Assembly: GCF_905475465.1 (NCBI RefSeq)
Contig: NC_062259.1
Coordinates: 1,746,501 to 1,810,500, forward strand
Length of the DNA stretch: 64,000 bases
Reading direction: 5' to 3'
Origin: Pieris napi
Lineage: Eukaryota > Arthropoda > Insecta > Lepidoptera > Pieridae
Below, one piece after another: positions 50,901-57,699 of the stretch (position 1 is the first letter of the stretch; the number at the start of each line of letters is the position of its first letter). Under the pieces are notes generated by a model, which saw only the letters and a list, made by a program, of their open reading frames with translations, ran no database searches and was not told where the DNA came from. A program made the translations under genes and the position numbers.

Positions 50901-52737
50901 CACGGTTTTTTTTAGTTTCTTAGGTCGATTAAGAAATTGTTATTTATAATGACCTGATTTATTAAAATATTTGTTATTAAATACAGATTTTTTTTTTTCA
51001 GTTTCTGCCTCGGTCTCCTCTCGAACGTGAATAGAAATGAGGTTGTGGAACAAACACGCAGACATATTGGGAAAGGCGTTCGACTCTACTATATAGGTGG
51101 TGAGTGTATGGGCCGATTTCTATTATTTACCTTAGGTTCGATTCCCGGACAATAACATTTTATTTAAGCTCTCAAACATGACGAACCGAACCAATTCGGC
51201 TTAGGGTCGTTTAAAGATTGAACCAAATCTTAAAAGGCCGGCAACGCACTCGTTTTTCGTATTTAGTGTCCATGGGTTGTAGGTTTATCCGAAACCATAC
51301 GACCTAGGGTACTTTTAAACCGATTCTTAAAAGGCTTGCAACGCCCTCGTGAGCCCTTTGGCGGTGAGTGATCATGGCTGGTAGACATTTCCGAACCAAT
51401 TCGACCCAGGGCCATTCAAAGAACGTACCAATTCTTAAAAGGCCTGCAACGCACTCGCGAGCCCTCTGGCATAGTGTTGGTGTGTGGTATCACTTAACAT
51501 CAGATTTGCCTCCTGCTCGTTTGCCCAAAAAAAAAAAATACAATCAATAACACTTTTATAAAATATCCAATTTTTTATATTAATTATATAAATTCTAGGT
51601 GAAGTGTTCGCGGAATGTCTCAGCGATTCATCGATATTCGTCCAAAGTCCGAATTGCAACCAGCGGTACGGCTGGCATCCAGCCACCGTGTGCAAGATAC
51701 CACCAGGCAAGTAAATATATATATATACATACAGTCAGTTGCTTATATTTATTGTTATAAATATTTTATTATAAAATAATTATAACATTTTGAGTTCCTG
51801 AAGTTTTTCAAGACATATTTTAATAAAATTCCCAATTAAAATCACTTTTTTAATTTTTTAATTCATGGGACAAGCCAAAAGCGTGTTTTAGACTAACAAA
51901 CTTTATATATTAAAATTAATTAAAACACCAGTTTTGACACATGATCAATTTTTAAGGAAAACATTAATCTCGGTTATTCAGGAACAAAATGAGTTTAAAC
52001 TTTAAATAATTCACTTATTTTAAATTAATGCATTTTTATTTTAATTCACTTAATTTTTTATAATCAACTTAATTTTTAATTGATTCACTGGTTTTTAATC
52101 ACTTCACTTTTTAAATAATACACTGGGTTTTTAACAATTAACTTATTTTTTAAGAATTAACTTATTTTTTAAGAATTAACTTATTTTTTAACAATTAACT
52201 TATTTTTTAACAATTAACTTATTTTTAAATATGTTATTTCAGGTTGCAATTTGAAAATATTCAATAACCAAGAGTTTGCTGCGTTGCTCAGTCAGTCAGT
52301 CTCTCAGGGCTTCGAAGCGGTGTTCCAGTTGACTCGTATGTGCACTATACGGATGAGTTTCGTCAAAGGATGGGGTGCTGAGTATAGGTAATTAGGCAAA
52401 ATATCTAGTGAAAAAAATATATATAAAAATGCCTAAACTATGAACTGAAAGAAAACAGTTTTTAAATGTTTAAAAGAAAACTTGTCATTTAAAAAAGCCT
52501 TAGATATAAAAAAAACTTTTATGTTATAGAGATAGCTAAACGTAAGAAAAAAAAACCTTTTTATTTCGGAGGTAATTTTTGTTCCATATAAAAATATAAA
52601 AACATATTTCCAGACGTCAAACCGTAACATCGACGCCTTGCTGGATCGAACTGCACCTGAACGGACCCCTGCAATGGCTGGACAGAGTTCTGACGCAGAT
52701 GGGTTCACCGCCCTTGCCGTGCTCCTCCATGTCTTGA
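29786..52737 (+). CDS. Smox: Smad2/3 orthologue (Smox), receptor-regulated Smad, 10 coding exons
   Basis: Transcription factor of the activin/TGF-beta branch: phosphorylated by type I receptor, pairs with Smad4, enters the nucleus. Joined exons: 29786-29988 (or 32608-32810), 35910-36003, 40558-40663, 41080-41176, 48877-48956, 49678-49864, 51002-51099, 51599-51706, 52243-52387, 52614-52737; 1,242 nt, 413 aa, all phases agree. MH1 domain is residues 1 to about 135, with GLPHVVYCRLWRWP and the zinc ligands C63, C110, C122 and H127. The linker has a PPPY WW-binding motif (152-155) and ETPPPGYMSEDG. MH2 starts near 213 (EPAFWCSI) and ends in SSMS, the receptor-phosphorylated tail. EPAFWCSI and FHASQPS match Smad2/3 rather than Smad1/5. 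The residues before GLPH differ from vertebrates; as I recall, insect Smox also differs there. Eight of nine introns are GT-AG and one is GC-AG. Function is known for the family, not shown here. Confidence 0.97.
30454..31065 (-). pseudogene. Merlin (IS1595-like) transposase remnant
   Basis: Minus strand reads GPGKIVQIDESKFGK, a stop, KYNRG, then after an insertion GHWVIGMIEDKSEDLRL, VGTTIYTDFWKAYDCL and EDGTHTQRIE. These are hallmarks of the ISXO2/IS1595-type DDE domain of Merlin elements. It is broken by the in-frame stop and a roughly 230-bp interruption and lacks the N-terminus. Confidence 0.85.
31495..32056 (+). repeat. non-autonomous non-LTR-like element between the Smox exon copies
   Basis: Starts TAGCTGACCCGGCTAACTTC and ends CACGACTTTGTTTTATATAT, both typical ends of a dispersed insect family (compare 43737 and 49901). 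A 103-codon minus frame (31874-31563) with TTDVNEEMHNQALILIEEM lies inside; I do not recognise it. Confidence 0.5.
32055..33232 (+). repeat. Smox 5' duplication, unit B
   Basis: Second unit without the Merlin insertion: TTTAATTAGCTCCATG joins directly to CAATAATTATTTATGG. It has its own extra stretch at about 32318-32430 in the leader (ATGGCTGAACTATGAAGACG and following). Confidence 0.9.
32608..32810 (+). CDS. Smox: Smox first coding exon, copy B (tandem duplicate, alternative first exon)
   Basis: Same 203-nt length, start, donor and phase as copy A. Six base differences, all at silent sites: CCC/CCG, CGC/CGT, TTA/TTG, GGG/GGA, ACA/ACC, TCG/TCC. With no acceptor upstream and its own ATG, it would be used instead of copy A, not after it. 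Being nearer to exon 2 it may be the main one; that is inference. Confidence 0.88.
33240..35440. other. Smox intron 1, AT-rich, no recognised element
   Basis: Includes a pure A/T low-complexity tract at 34290-34415 (TTAATTAATAAATAAATTAA type). The CpG-richer stretch 34550-34810 shows no exon. Confidence 0.5.
35440..35850 (+). repeat. diverged GTGTACATT-family LINE end, just before Smox exon 2
   Basis: TAAGATGTGACTAGGAACAT and TTGTTGTGATTAAAAAATG are weak matches to the family at 16840. Confidence 0.4.
35910..36003 (+). CDS. Smox: Smox exon 2
   Basis: Acceptor TTTTTCAG, donor CAG|GTATAC. Completes Arg68 and runs to residue 99; contains the DNA-binding beta-hairpin segment KGLPHVVYCRLWRWP. 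Ends in phase 0. Confidence 0.95.
36625..36795 (+). repeat. diverged SINE body in Smox intron 2
   Basis: GAAGAAAAACATTGTAAGG, CAGACCCAGGAGGCTGGC and ATGAAACAGAATCC follow SINE order. Confidence 0.45.
36885..37035 (+). repeat. jockey-like LINE 3' fragment in Smox intron 2
   Basis: CCAATTTGACTTAGGGTCCT, CTCCTAAAAGGCCGGCAGC and CATCAGATGAGCCTCCTGCC. Confidence 0.75.
37155..37335 (+). repeat. G+C-rich dispersed repeat, copy 1
   Basis: ACTAGCTGTGCTCAGCGGTT, CCGCCGCTCACCACC, AAAAATCGCTTCTGCGCAGG and GTTTGCCCGGTATCT; the second copy is at 40066-40245. ACTAGCTG openings are shared with the CCGATTCTCAGACATACCC family. Confidence 0.75.
38478..39191 (+). mobile_element. internally deleted PIF/Harbinger element (714 bp) with MADF and transposase starts
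   Basis: Ends CAGCCTGGCCACGGG and CCCGTGGCCAGGCCG are inverted (14 of 15) and flanked by TAA (38475-38477, 39192-39194). Long G+C-rich inner arms are also inverted (GGTGCGAACGGCGAAGCG). On plus, ATG at 38752 opens 29 codons, MNTEFFITEILARPAIWKSG then HPQHKFN, a MADF DNA-binding domain start. On minus, ATG at 38946 gives MENSTRTILMNIQPE and AAEKLFLTLRYI, the N-terminal part of a Harbinger transposase. Both are cut short and point at each other. It cannot move alone. Confidence 0.8.
39500..39790 (-). repeat. dispersed repeat, inverse of 45780-45935
   Basis: TTAATGTAAGAGAATAATAA and CCAGTCTTTGATTATTTAAT are the reverse complement of 45835-45930, part of the CGCGCCTAAAGAAGT family. Confidence 0.6.
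39900..39990 (+). repeat. MITE end (GGCCGTTCAAGTATTAC)
   Basis: GAGGGGCCGTTCAAGTATTA with the inverse, TACTTGAATGGTCCCCG, at 40456-40472. Together they may bound one element (39902-40472) that now contains the 40066 repeat. Confidence 0.55.
40066..40245 (+). repeat. G+C-rich dispersed repeat, copy 2
   Basis: ACTAGCTGTGCTCTGCGGTT, CCGCCGCTCACCACG and AATCGCTTCTGCGCAGGCAA, matching 37155-37335. Confidence 0.75.
40558..40663 (+). CDS. Smox: Smox exon 3
   Basis: Acceptor AATTTCAG, donor CAG|GTAATT. Residues 100-134 plus one base: SQHELKPVDHCEYAY then KKDEVCINPYHYNKI. Carries three of the four MH1 zinc ligands. Confidence 0.96.
40827..40923 (+). rRNA. 5'-truncated 5S rRNA copy (pseudogene)
   Basis: AATACACCGGTTCTCGTCCG to TGGATGGGTGACCGCC and ending GATGTTGGC, then a T run. 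This is the 3' 97 of about 120 nt of 5S rRNA, so the internal control region and terminator-like T run are kept. The first ~25 nt are replaced by unrelated sequence. It lies in Smox intron 3, same strand. It may be a 5S-derived retroposed copy. Confidence 0.88.
41080..41176 (+). CDS. Smox: Smox exon 4
   Basis: Acceptor TTGTTTCAG, donor AA|GTTAGT. Encodes ALPPILVPRCSENE and then the linker with APPPYTDY, a PPxY site of the kind bound by Nedd4-family WW domains. Confidence 0.94.
41346..42073 (+). mobile_element. internally deleted PIF/Harbinger element (728 bp)
   Basis: Ends AGGTGGGAACTGACCAAAG and CTTTGGTCAGTTCCCACCT are perfect inverted repeats, extending through GTTAC. The flanks are TTA (41343-41345 and 42074-42076). 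Plus strand: ATG 41612 to TAA 41764, 50 aa, MEWDKEKSLYFIEQY then EEEVLWNPAHPEQ, a MADF domain. Minus strand: ATG at 41926, MADSEDALVSLILLNYCF then KKKKKRYW, the start of a Harbinger transposase. GTCCAGTAA occurs at 41757 and 41838, possibly the deletion junction. Located in Smox intron 4. Confidence 0.85.
42262..43612 (+). mobile_element. pogo/Tigger-like copy split by another transposon
   Basis: 42262-42356 and 43493-43612 together match 13780-13990 (GCAATTAACAATAACAAAGG, TTTTGTAAGCT, TTTCTTCGTAATA, GCGTTATAAAGAG). The interruption is the element at 42357-43492. Confidence 0.65.
42357..43492. mobile_element. 1.14-kb transposon with TGGTAGGGGAGCCCA inverted ends, family unknown
   Basis: 42357-42371 and 43478-43492 are perfect 15-nt inverted repeats, flanked by TTT on both sides. 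Inside, AATCTGAC/TCAGATT motifs recur (42504, 42541, 42594, 42733). A 139-codon plus frame (42799-43218) carries Lys-rich sequence such as SKTNPSLSLKNHVDRHQAG; no domain recognised. The empty site is inferred from the 13780 copy. Confidence 0.7.
43735..44003 (+). repeat. dispersed ACTAGCTG...TCGGAGGAG element, copy 1
   Basis: ACTAGCTGATCCGGCAAACG, CCGATTCTCAGACATACCCA, CATGAGAATCGGTC and GTTTCGGAGGAGTAAC, ending CGAGAATTTTATATATAAGA; copy 2 at 49901. Likely a non-autonomous non-LTR or Helitron-like family. Confidence 0.75.
44048..44225 (+). repeat. pogo-like end and LINE tail
   Basis: CAGTAAACCCCTATAACGCG (Tigger-like end), then CTAAAAGGCCGGCAACGCG and ACATCAGATGAGCCTCTTAC (LINE). Confidence 0.6.
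44353..44572 (+). repeat. SINE, GGCCTAGTGG family
   Basis: GAGCAGTGTTGGCCTAGTGG, CCCTGAGGTCGTAGGTTG, AGTCGACGGCGTGCG and AAAGGTTGTAGTGCCACTTA; an internal deletion removed the B box. Confidence 0.8.
44620..45190. other. Smox intron 4, no recognised element
   Basis: One (GTT)n-like run at 45119-45132. No exon in phase with Smox. Confidence 0.4.
45195..45690 (+). mobile_element. Harbinger-like remnant with transposase fragment
   Basis: Approximate inverted ends TTCACACTAGTCGGC and CCGGACAAGTGTGAA. The plus strand from about 45312 reads WRNRKTAKNR, a stop, then HPILRERFTLGIFQ and SDDLKFFNYFRM, the N-terminal transposase region of PIF/Harbinger (usually ...WVHP...KFFNYFRM). Stops break the frame. 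No clean TTA/TAA target duplication seen. Confidence 0.65.
45705..46105 (+). repeat. CGCGCCTAAAGAAGT element, copy 1
   Basis: Opens AAAACGGGTGCGTGTACTTA and closes TTTTTCATAACGCGCC then TAAAGAAGTATAACTTC. The same ends bound copies at 46490-47035 and (inverted) 50440-50915. Confidence 0.75.
46490..47035 (+). repeat. CGCGCCTAAAGAAGT element, copy 2
   Basis: AAAGGGTGCGTGTAACTTAT at the left, GCGCGCAGCATAAAATTTAA and ATAACGCGCCTAAAGAAGTA at the right. The interior is AT-rich with TTTAACTAAGTAACAATAGG. Confidence 0.75.
47864..48196 (-). pseudogene. LINE endonuclease/RT C-terminal fragment
   Basis: Minus frame reads ISNEQLWKRCRETPISQQI then KRRKWKWIGHTLKT, a signature of the C-terminal end of a widespread animal non-LTR retrotransposon ORF. 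It runs on into unrelated sequence. It lies in Smox intron 4. Confidence 0.8.
48460..48745 (+). repeat. SINE, GGCCTAGTGG family, nearly full length
   Basis: AGCAGTTTTGGCCTAGTGG, GGAAAACATCGTGAGGAAAC, AAGTCGACGGCGTGTGTCAG and AGAGGTTGTAGCGCCACTGA. The B box is partly lost (CGATCCCCGG). Confidence 0.85.
48877..48956 (+). CDS. Smox: Smox exon 5
   Basis: Acceptor TTTGTCAG, donor A|GTGAGT. Linker segment SSSTVETPPPGYMSEDGD; the Thr-Pro here corresponds to a kinase-regulated linker site in Smad2/3. Separated from exon 4 by the longest intron (7.7 kb). Confidence 0.94.
48960..49675. other. Smox intron 5, nothing recognised
   Basis: AT-rich, with oligo-A runs near 49240-49300. No repeats identified with confidence. 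Confidence 0.5.
49678..49864 (+). CDS. Smox: Smox exon 6
   Basis: Acceptor TTTTCCAG, donor CG|GTGAGG. End of linker and start of MH2: EPAFWCSISYYELNTRVGE and FTDPSNSER. It is clearly richer in G+C than the flanking introns. Confidence 0.97.
49901..50223 (+). repeat. dispersed ACTAGCTG...TCGGAGGAG element, copy 2
   Basis: ACTAGCTGACCGTGCAAACG, ACCCTTAACATTTAGGGGGA, CCGATTCTCAGACATACCCA, GTCGAGCCGTTTCGGAGGAG and the end ACGAGAATTTTATATATTAG. Confidence 0.8.
50440..50915 (-). repeat. CGCGCCTAAAGAAGT element, copy 3, inverted
   Basis: TGAAGTTATAGTTCTTTAGG and ATTATAGCGTGCGCGAGCG on the left; GCGTGTACATAAGTTAAGTA on the right. It also holds CACCGTCACAAAAAACCGAC, shared with 5750. Confidence 0.7.
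51002..51099 (+). CDS. Smox: Smox exon 7
   Basis: Acceptor is a long T run ending TTCAG, donor G|GTGAGT. MH2 segment FCLGLLSNVNRNE to GVRLYYIGG, the strongly conserved Smad core. Confidence 0.97.
51195..51535 (+). repeat. LINE 3' tail in tandem, Smox intron 7
   Basis: Three partial tail units: TTAAAAGGCCGGCAACGCAC (51230), TTAAAAGGCTTGCAACGCCC (51327) and TTAAAAGGCCTGCAACGCAC (51434), then ATCACTTAACATCAG. Same tail-multiplication pattern as 22595-22850. Confidence 0.75.
51599..51706 (+). CDS. Smox: Smox exon 8 with a GC donor
   Basis: Acceptor ATTCTAG. Encodes GEVFAECLSDSSIFVQSPN to VCKIPPG, and ends CCAG|GCAAGT. The next GT (51711) would shift the frame and break the match to MH2, so the GC donor is required. 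Confidence 0.94.
52134..52230 (+). repeat. 19-nt AT minisatellite before Smox exon 9
   Basis: AATTAACTTATTTTTTAAG-type units repeat about five times and end about 13 nt before the exon 9 acceptor. More diverged TTCACTTATTTTAAAT-like units extend left to 52005. It supplies the branch and pyrimidine region of the GC-AG intron. Confidence 0.8.
52243..52387 (+). CDS. Smox: Smox exon 9
   Basis: Acceptor TTATTTCAG directly after an AT-rich 19-nt tandem repeat; donor AG|GTAATT. Encodes GCNLKIFNNQEFAALL to RMSFVKGWGAEYR, including the MH2 L3-loop region. Confidence 0.97.
52614..52737 (+). CDS. Smox: Smox exon 10 and stop
   Basis: Acceptor TTTCCAG. Encodes RQTVTSTPCWIELHL to the terminal SSMS, then TGA at 52735-52737. 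The last two serines are the expected type I receptor targets. Confidence 0.97.
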
Positions 52738-53027
52738 AAAGGTAATTAATTGATTTGTGAGCTGTCAAAAATAACATACAAACACACAAAATAACATTAT
52801 AGCGATATGAAGTCAAATTTATAAAAAAATATTGATTTTATACGTCACGTGACGCAAGATGAGTAGAAGATGACGTAACATGCTTGTACATAATGAATGC
52901 CGTCCAATACTGTCTTGGTAAAATTTTGTCCGAGACTGATTTTAAATTAATTTACGTATTGTTTACAAGCATATTGTTTAATTTTAATTTTCAAAGCCAA
53001 TACTAAATAACATGTACGACCGCCGAA

Positions 53028-53310
53028 GGGAGCGTTCAAGTATTACGTCACGCAATTTTTGGAGATTATTGACCCCCCCCATGTAACGCACCGTAACGTT
53101 TTTCTGTACCCGATAGTAAAACGTTTCGTGACCACCCAGTGACTCTTTATACCTAAAAGTTACCATTATGTGGTGTGAAAGTAGTGGAAAGTCGAAAATA
53201 ATATTAACAATAACGTGTAATTCAATCCCCGCCCCGCATCGTAACGTTTTACAAAAAGACCCCCCTCCCTTCCAAAATTCGTTACGTAATACTTGAACGC
53301 CCCCGAAGGA
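53028..53310. mobile_element. MITE with GCGTTCAAGTATTACGT ends
   Basis: Left GCGTTCAAGTATTACGTCAC and right GTTACGTAATACTTGAACGC are inverted repeats followed inward by poly-C runs (53070, 53262). Relatives: 15658, 39902 and 40456. Confidence 0.85.
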
Positions 53311-53599
53311 GTAATGGACGGCCTCCCTTTCCACTTCTCATATCTTCTCTACTATTTACCTTGTCCCGGTCTCTTTTTATGTTCCGGGGTCTCTAGTGAG
53401 CGTACTCTCCTTTTTCTTATCGCAAGTGGGCATAGACCGATTTCATTTATTGAAATTAAATAAAAAGAAAATAGTTACCCTTAGACTTACGCCCTTATTG
53501 AACGTGAAACTTCAATCTCAAATTTGTTTCACTGAGGATGAGATTTTAAATTGAGATAGGAACATGGACTGTACAGTTTAGCTTATGTCCCATACCCCG

Positions 53600-54055
53600 G
53601 GCAATATTAGGATCATAGTATTGTCTTTGATTGATATAACTTTTACACATTTAAAGAAAAAACTTTTGACCGGATTGAAGTTATGTATTATAAATTTAAA
53701 AAAAGAAGAAGACGGCCTAAAATTGATAAACACCTGGGATACAATAATATCCAAATTAAAATCTCAAGAAAAACAATCCGCGAAAATAGAGGACACCGTG
53801 AGCCATTTTTGCCAAAACCCTCCATCTTTTAGTCGATACCAACTCCGGGGAAATAAATACAGATAATGCAAATTTCTCTACAGCTGTGATACTTTTTGAC
53901 ATCCAACACCTTTTGTCTACTGTCACCGTGACCACGCACGCTGTAAAGCACGCGAAACGTCGGATAAATTTAAAATTATGTTAAATAGTTGTAAATTTAT
54001 AATAATACATAACTTCAATCCGGTCAAAAAGTTTTTTCTTTAAATATTAGGATCA
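53600..54055. repeat. inverted-repeat element with AAACGTCGG motif
   Basis: AACTTTTGACCGGATTGAAG at 53661 is inverted at about 54010 (CTTCAATCCGGTCAAAAAG), each followed by TATGTATTATAAATTT or its complement. Inside lies GCTGTAAAGCACGCGAAACG (53939-53958) then TCGG. The 93-codon plus frame here is repeat sequence. Confidence 0.7.
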
Positions 54056-54536
54056 CTTGGAGCTGTTTCTATATGTTTTTTTTATATTAATCATACAATC
54101 AATCTTTGCGACTATAAGTAGATACGTTGAGAGCCTATTGATATAATATATAATGTTTTAATTAAATTTTTTTGTTCAGGTCTTTACAACTGGGAACGCT
54201 CAGCTAAGTGTAGTTCAACAATTACCTCCATAATGAGTCTAATTATAAAACAGGCTGTGATCTAAGCATATCGGACGTCTAGAATGTCAAATGTCAAACG
54301 TCGACTGTCAACTATCGAATGTCAATTGACTAATATCGAATGAATATATATATATGAAGTCGTGAGTTGATTCAATTGTTAACTCATTTACAATGAAATC
54401 GGTAAAAAATTACGATTTTTTTTACTTAAATTTATTTATAGACGACGGAATATGCTTGGGTACAGCCTGACAGGTTGTTTGTGAATATGTAACTGTCATA
54501 TTTTGACAGGCCGATTCAAAAACTCACTGACAATAG

Positions 54537-54702
54537 GGGCTGTTCAACAGCCCACACTGTTTGAAAACCTCAGATTGTTTGCCTACATTATTATAAATGG
54601 GCTATTTAATAGCCCTTACAGATCAATACAGCACTGAGATGGTAGTGTCATTGTTTTCTAAACAGTACTCCTACAGCCCTTTAATGGGCTGTTAAACGGC
54701 CC
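54537..54702. repeat. three 17-nt palindromes GGGCTRTT-N-AAYRGCCC
   Basis: 54537-54553 GGGCTGTTCAACAGCCC and 54599-54615 GGGCTATTTAATAGCCC are perfect apart from the centre base; 54686-54702 GGGCTGTTAAACGGCCC has one mismatch. AGCCCTTTAATGGGCT overlaps the third. Confidence 0.9.
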
Positions 54703-54759
54703 ACAAAGTCAAGTACAAGTCTTAATATTATTTCCTAATGACATTGGAATAGTCAAATT

Positions 54760-56490
54760 GACATAAATATATTCACAAACATACATAGTATTTAGATTGA
54801 TGTAAATTCGCATAGTATATTATCATTGCATGTTAATTATTTAGGTACTGTTTATGTCAAAACTGTCATTTGTTTTTGTGTCAACTGTGACATGGATTTG
54901 ACATCTTTATTAGTTTTGACAGAGAGTGGCCAAAAATGTGAACATTTTTTGAAAGAAACTGAATAGAAATAATAAAAATATATAAACACCTTACGTATAT
55001 AACTAGTCCAGCCATAAGTTCTGTTACAAGTGAAATTGCTTTTTTTTAAATGAAGTAATGTAATATTATTAAAATGTGATTATTAATATATAAATATAAT
55101 TATAATATAATTACATATTTATTGAAGTCTCAGCAAAAAATAAAAAAATATTCTATTCGAAATGGCCCCCATGTGTTGTTATTTGATAATGAACACGAAA
55201 CAATATGTGAAATGGCGCAAAATCGAAAGAAGATTTTAAAACGAGTTCCAAATTCAAAATAATTAAAAAGTTGCAAAAAAAAGTTTCTATGTAACAATAT
55301 CTATGGCCAGACTAGTTATACAGTGAGGAACACTTATGAATAAAGAAAGTATAACTTACTAAAATATATTCAATAATTGGCCACTCAAATAAAAAACTCA
55401 TTTAAAACATATCTTACTATTTAGACGTTTTAGTTAAATAAAGGTTTTAGGATGTTTTTCCGGATGTGGAGTTGGACCCGTTTGGTAGGTAAGGATGGTA
55501 TTACAAAAATATTTTAGCGTCGGCCAATACCGTCAAAACCTTAAAATGTTTGGTATATTGTTTAAAAGTCTCAAACAAACATTCGTTGAAGCAGAATTCA
55601 ATCCCCCCCAGAAAAATGAATGAAATTGATTGAATTAATACCACGTTGCAGAGCTATAAGTAGGAATTACATTACGAAATTTGTGGCATTTAAATCACAA
55701 AATTACTTTCGCATATATCAAAACTACTTTCGTGATTTAAATGAGTTTTGACTGAGAAGAGTGTCTCATAAAATATCTAAACAAGTTATAATGTGTCGAA
55801 AAGTGTTGCCAACACTGCCTTTTTTATGCAATTGAAATAAGTCTTTATCATGCTAATTCTGCACAGGTGATTTCGCGACACTAGTTTCACGTCGCATCGC
55901 CATCATGAAAATAGTTGCATGAAACTAATTTCGTAATGTAATTCCGGCTTTATTGAAAATAAGGGATACGCCAAAATATAATTACAAGAGTTTGATACAT
56001 GCTATCGTTGTGTGTGTGACATTTTTTGTAGATATTGATATGTTCTTTAATATTGTGGAACGTTTTTTTGTTCTATCATCAATAGCAAATTCGTTACAAC
56101 ATACTTATATAAATCTTTCCTCTTTATAATATTAGTGTAGATAACTATTGGTAGGCTGTGGATAGTAGCTATTTCGTATTTTGTAGGAGTTTATCTACTA
56201 TATTAAACACTTATCTTTTTTAAACTTATATGAAAGCCTATTATGTACATATAGTTATGATTGAAAGATATTTAATTATTTTTATTGATTTTTGTAAAAG
56301 ATTGAATTTTTTTTATCTTTAGTATATTTGTTTTTTGTTATATATATAATTCATACGTACGAAATAAATAATTAAGATATTTACTAAACTGGTTAAGTTC
56401 ATTTATTTATAATGAATGACACTGACTTTGGAAAATCACATAAACCGTAACCCATACTTCAGTTTATCACGTGGTGATAGCTACTTTTTT
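54760..56490. other. AT-rich, no gene
   Basis: No exon or named repeat; includes a few TGTCAAAACTGTCA motifs (54850-54925). Confidence 0.4.
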
Positions 56491-56700
56491 TTTCAAATTT
56501 TTTGTAATTGTGATTATGTTTTGGAATTGTGATTATTTTTTTGTAATTTTGATTGATTTTTTTGTAATTTTGAAGATTTTTTTGTAATTTTGATTTGTTT
56601 TTTTGTAATTGTGATTATTTTTTGTAATTTTGATTATTTTTTGTAATTTTGATTATTTTTGTGTAACTAGATTATTTTATTTTATTGTAATTTTGATTTT
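56490..56700 (+). repeat. TTTTTTGTAATTTTGATTA minisatellite
   Basis: Irregular 18-24 nt units of TTTTTGTAATTTTGATTATT, about nine in number. A shorter, related stretch is at 62770-62830, at the same place relative to GTGAACAC, so it belongs to the right-end repeat system. Confidence 0.8.
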
Positions 56701-57574
56701 CTGTTTAATATAGTGAACACGTTATCAGGTGATAATCTTATATTTACTTAGTATTGAGTATTATATTATTTTTACAAATCTATTGTAACTTACAGCATCT
56801 AAATTAAGTTATTATATGATTTGAATTTTTGAATTTTTATTTACATTTACATCATTACTTATTTTCAAAATAACATTCCTATATTTTAAAATTTAACTCT
56901 TTTTTCTTTTAATTATAAAGTTCACAAAAGAGTGCGACTCTACGTGAATTACAATCTAGCCTATACAATAGTTATGGCTAATAAGTAATATTGTGTTGAC
57001 TTAATTTTCTACAATACTATTAAATAGCTTAAACTAAGGAAATGTTCATTAACAGTCTCGGTGTTCTATAATAATGATTAGACACTATGTTCGTGTGTCC
57101 GAGATACCGCACTTTACACTTATTCATTAGGTTTTTTAACACTTAAAATAATTCCTTTTATTAAAGTGGTTGTTATTGTGTCTCGTACTTCTCTTGGCAC
57201 ATAGATTGCGCAAACGCAGGTATTAAAAAAAATGAAACTTTGAACATTACTCGATTGTGACTGTGGAACGTCAGACGTAAAACGAACGTAAGGGTGAATT
57301 CGTCAAGATAGATATTTAATTAGATCTCAAAGCGTGTATTCAAAGTAGCTTTTCCCCTTTTCATTCAATAATAGAAAAATTTATTTGGTAACAAAATAAA
57401 AATTTATTTAATTTGTTTATAAATGTTTGATTTATGATAAATAAAAAAAAACAATAAGTTTTAATTAGTTTGACCGGTCCCTGTTTTACATGGGCTTAAA
57501 ATTTGGTAGTTACAAAAAAACCTTGAGAATCTAAAAAAAAAACAATTAATTAAGTATCATTCCATATAAATCCC

Positions 57575-57675
57575 ACGCTGGTATAACTTCCAATAGCAAC
57601 ACCAATTTCTGTGTTGTTAGCGGCAACGGCGCTGTCCAAATAGAATGCAAAAGTCGCTATTGGAAGTTACAATGT
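57575..57675. repeat. short inverted repeat
   Basis: TATAACTTCCAATAGC (57581) and GCTATTGGAAGTTA (57656) are complementary, 60 nt apart: a small hairpin or MITE. Confidence 0.7.
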
Positions 57676-57699
57676 ACTGGCACGCATTTATACCAAGCC

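Larger units (their letters stand above)
52738..54760. other. Smox: Smox downstream region (3' UTR and flank)
   Basis: No poly(A) site can be fixed. It contains the MITE at 53028, the inverted-repeat element at 53600 and the palindrome group at 54537-54702, all listed separately. The TGTCAA/TTGACA motif is frequent at 54270-54320. Confidence 0.4.
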
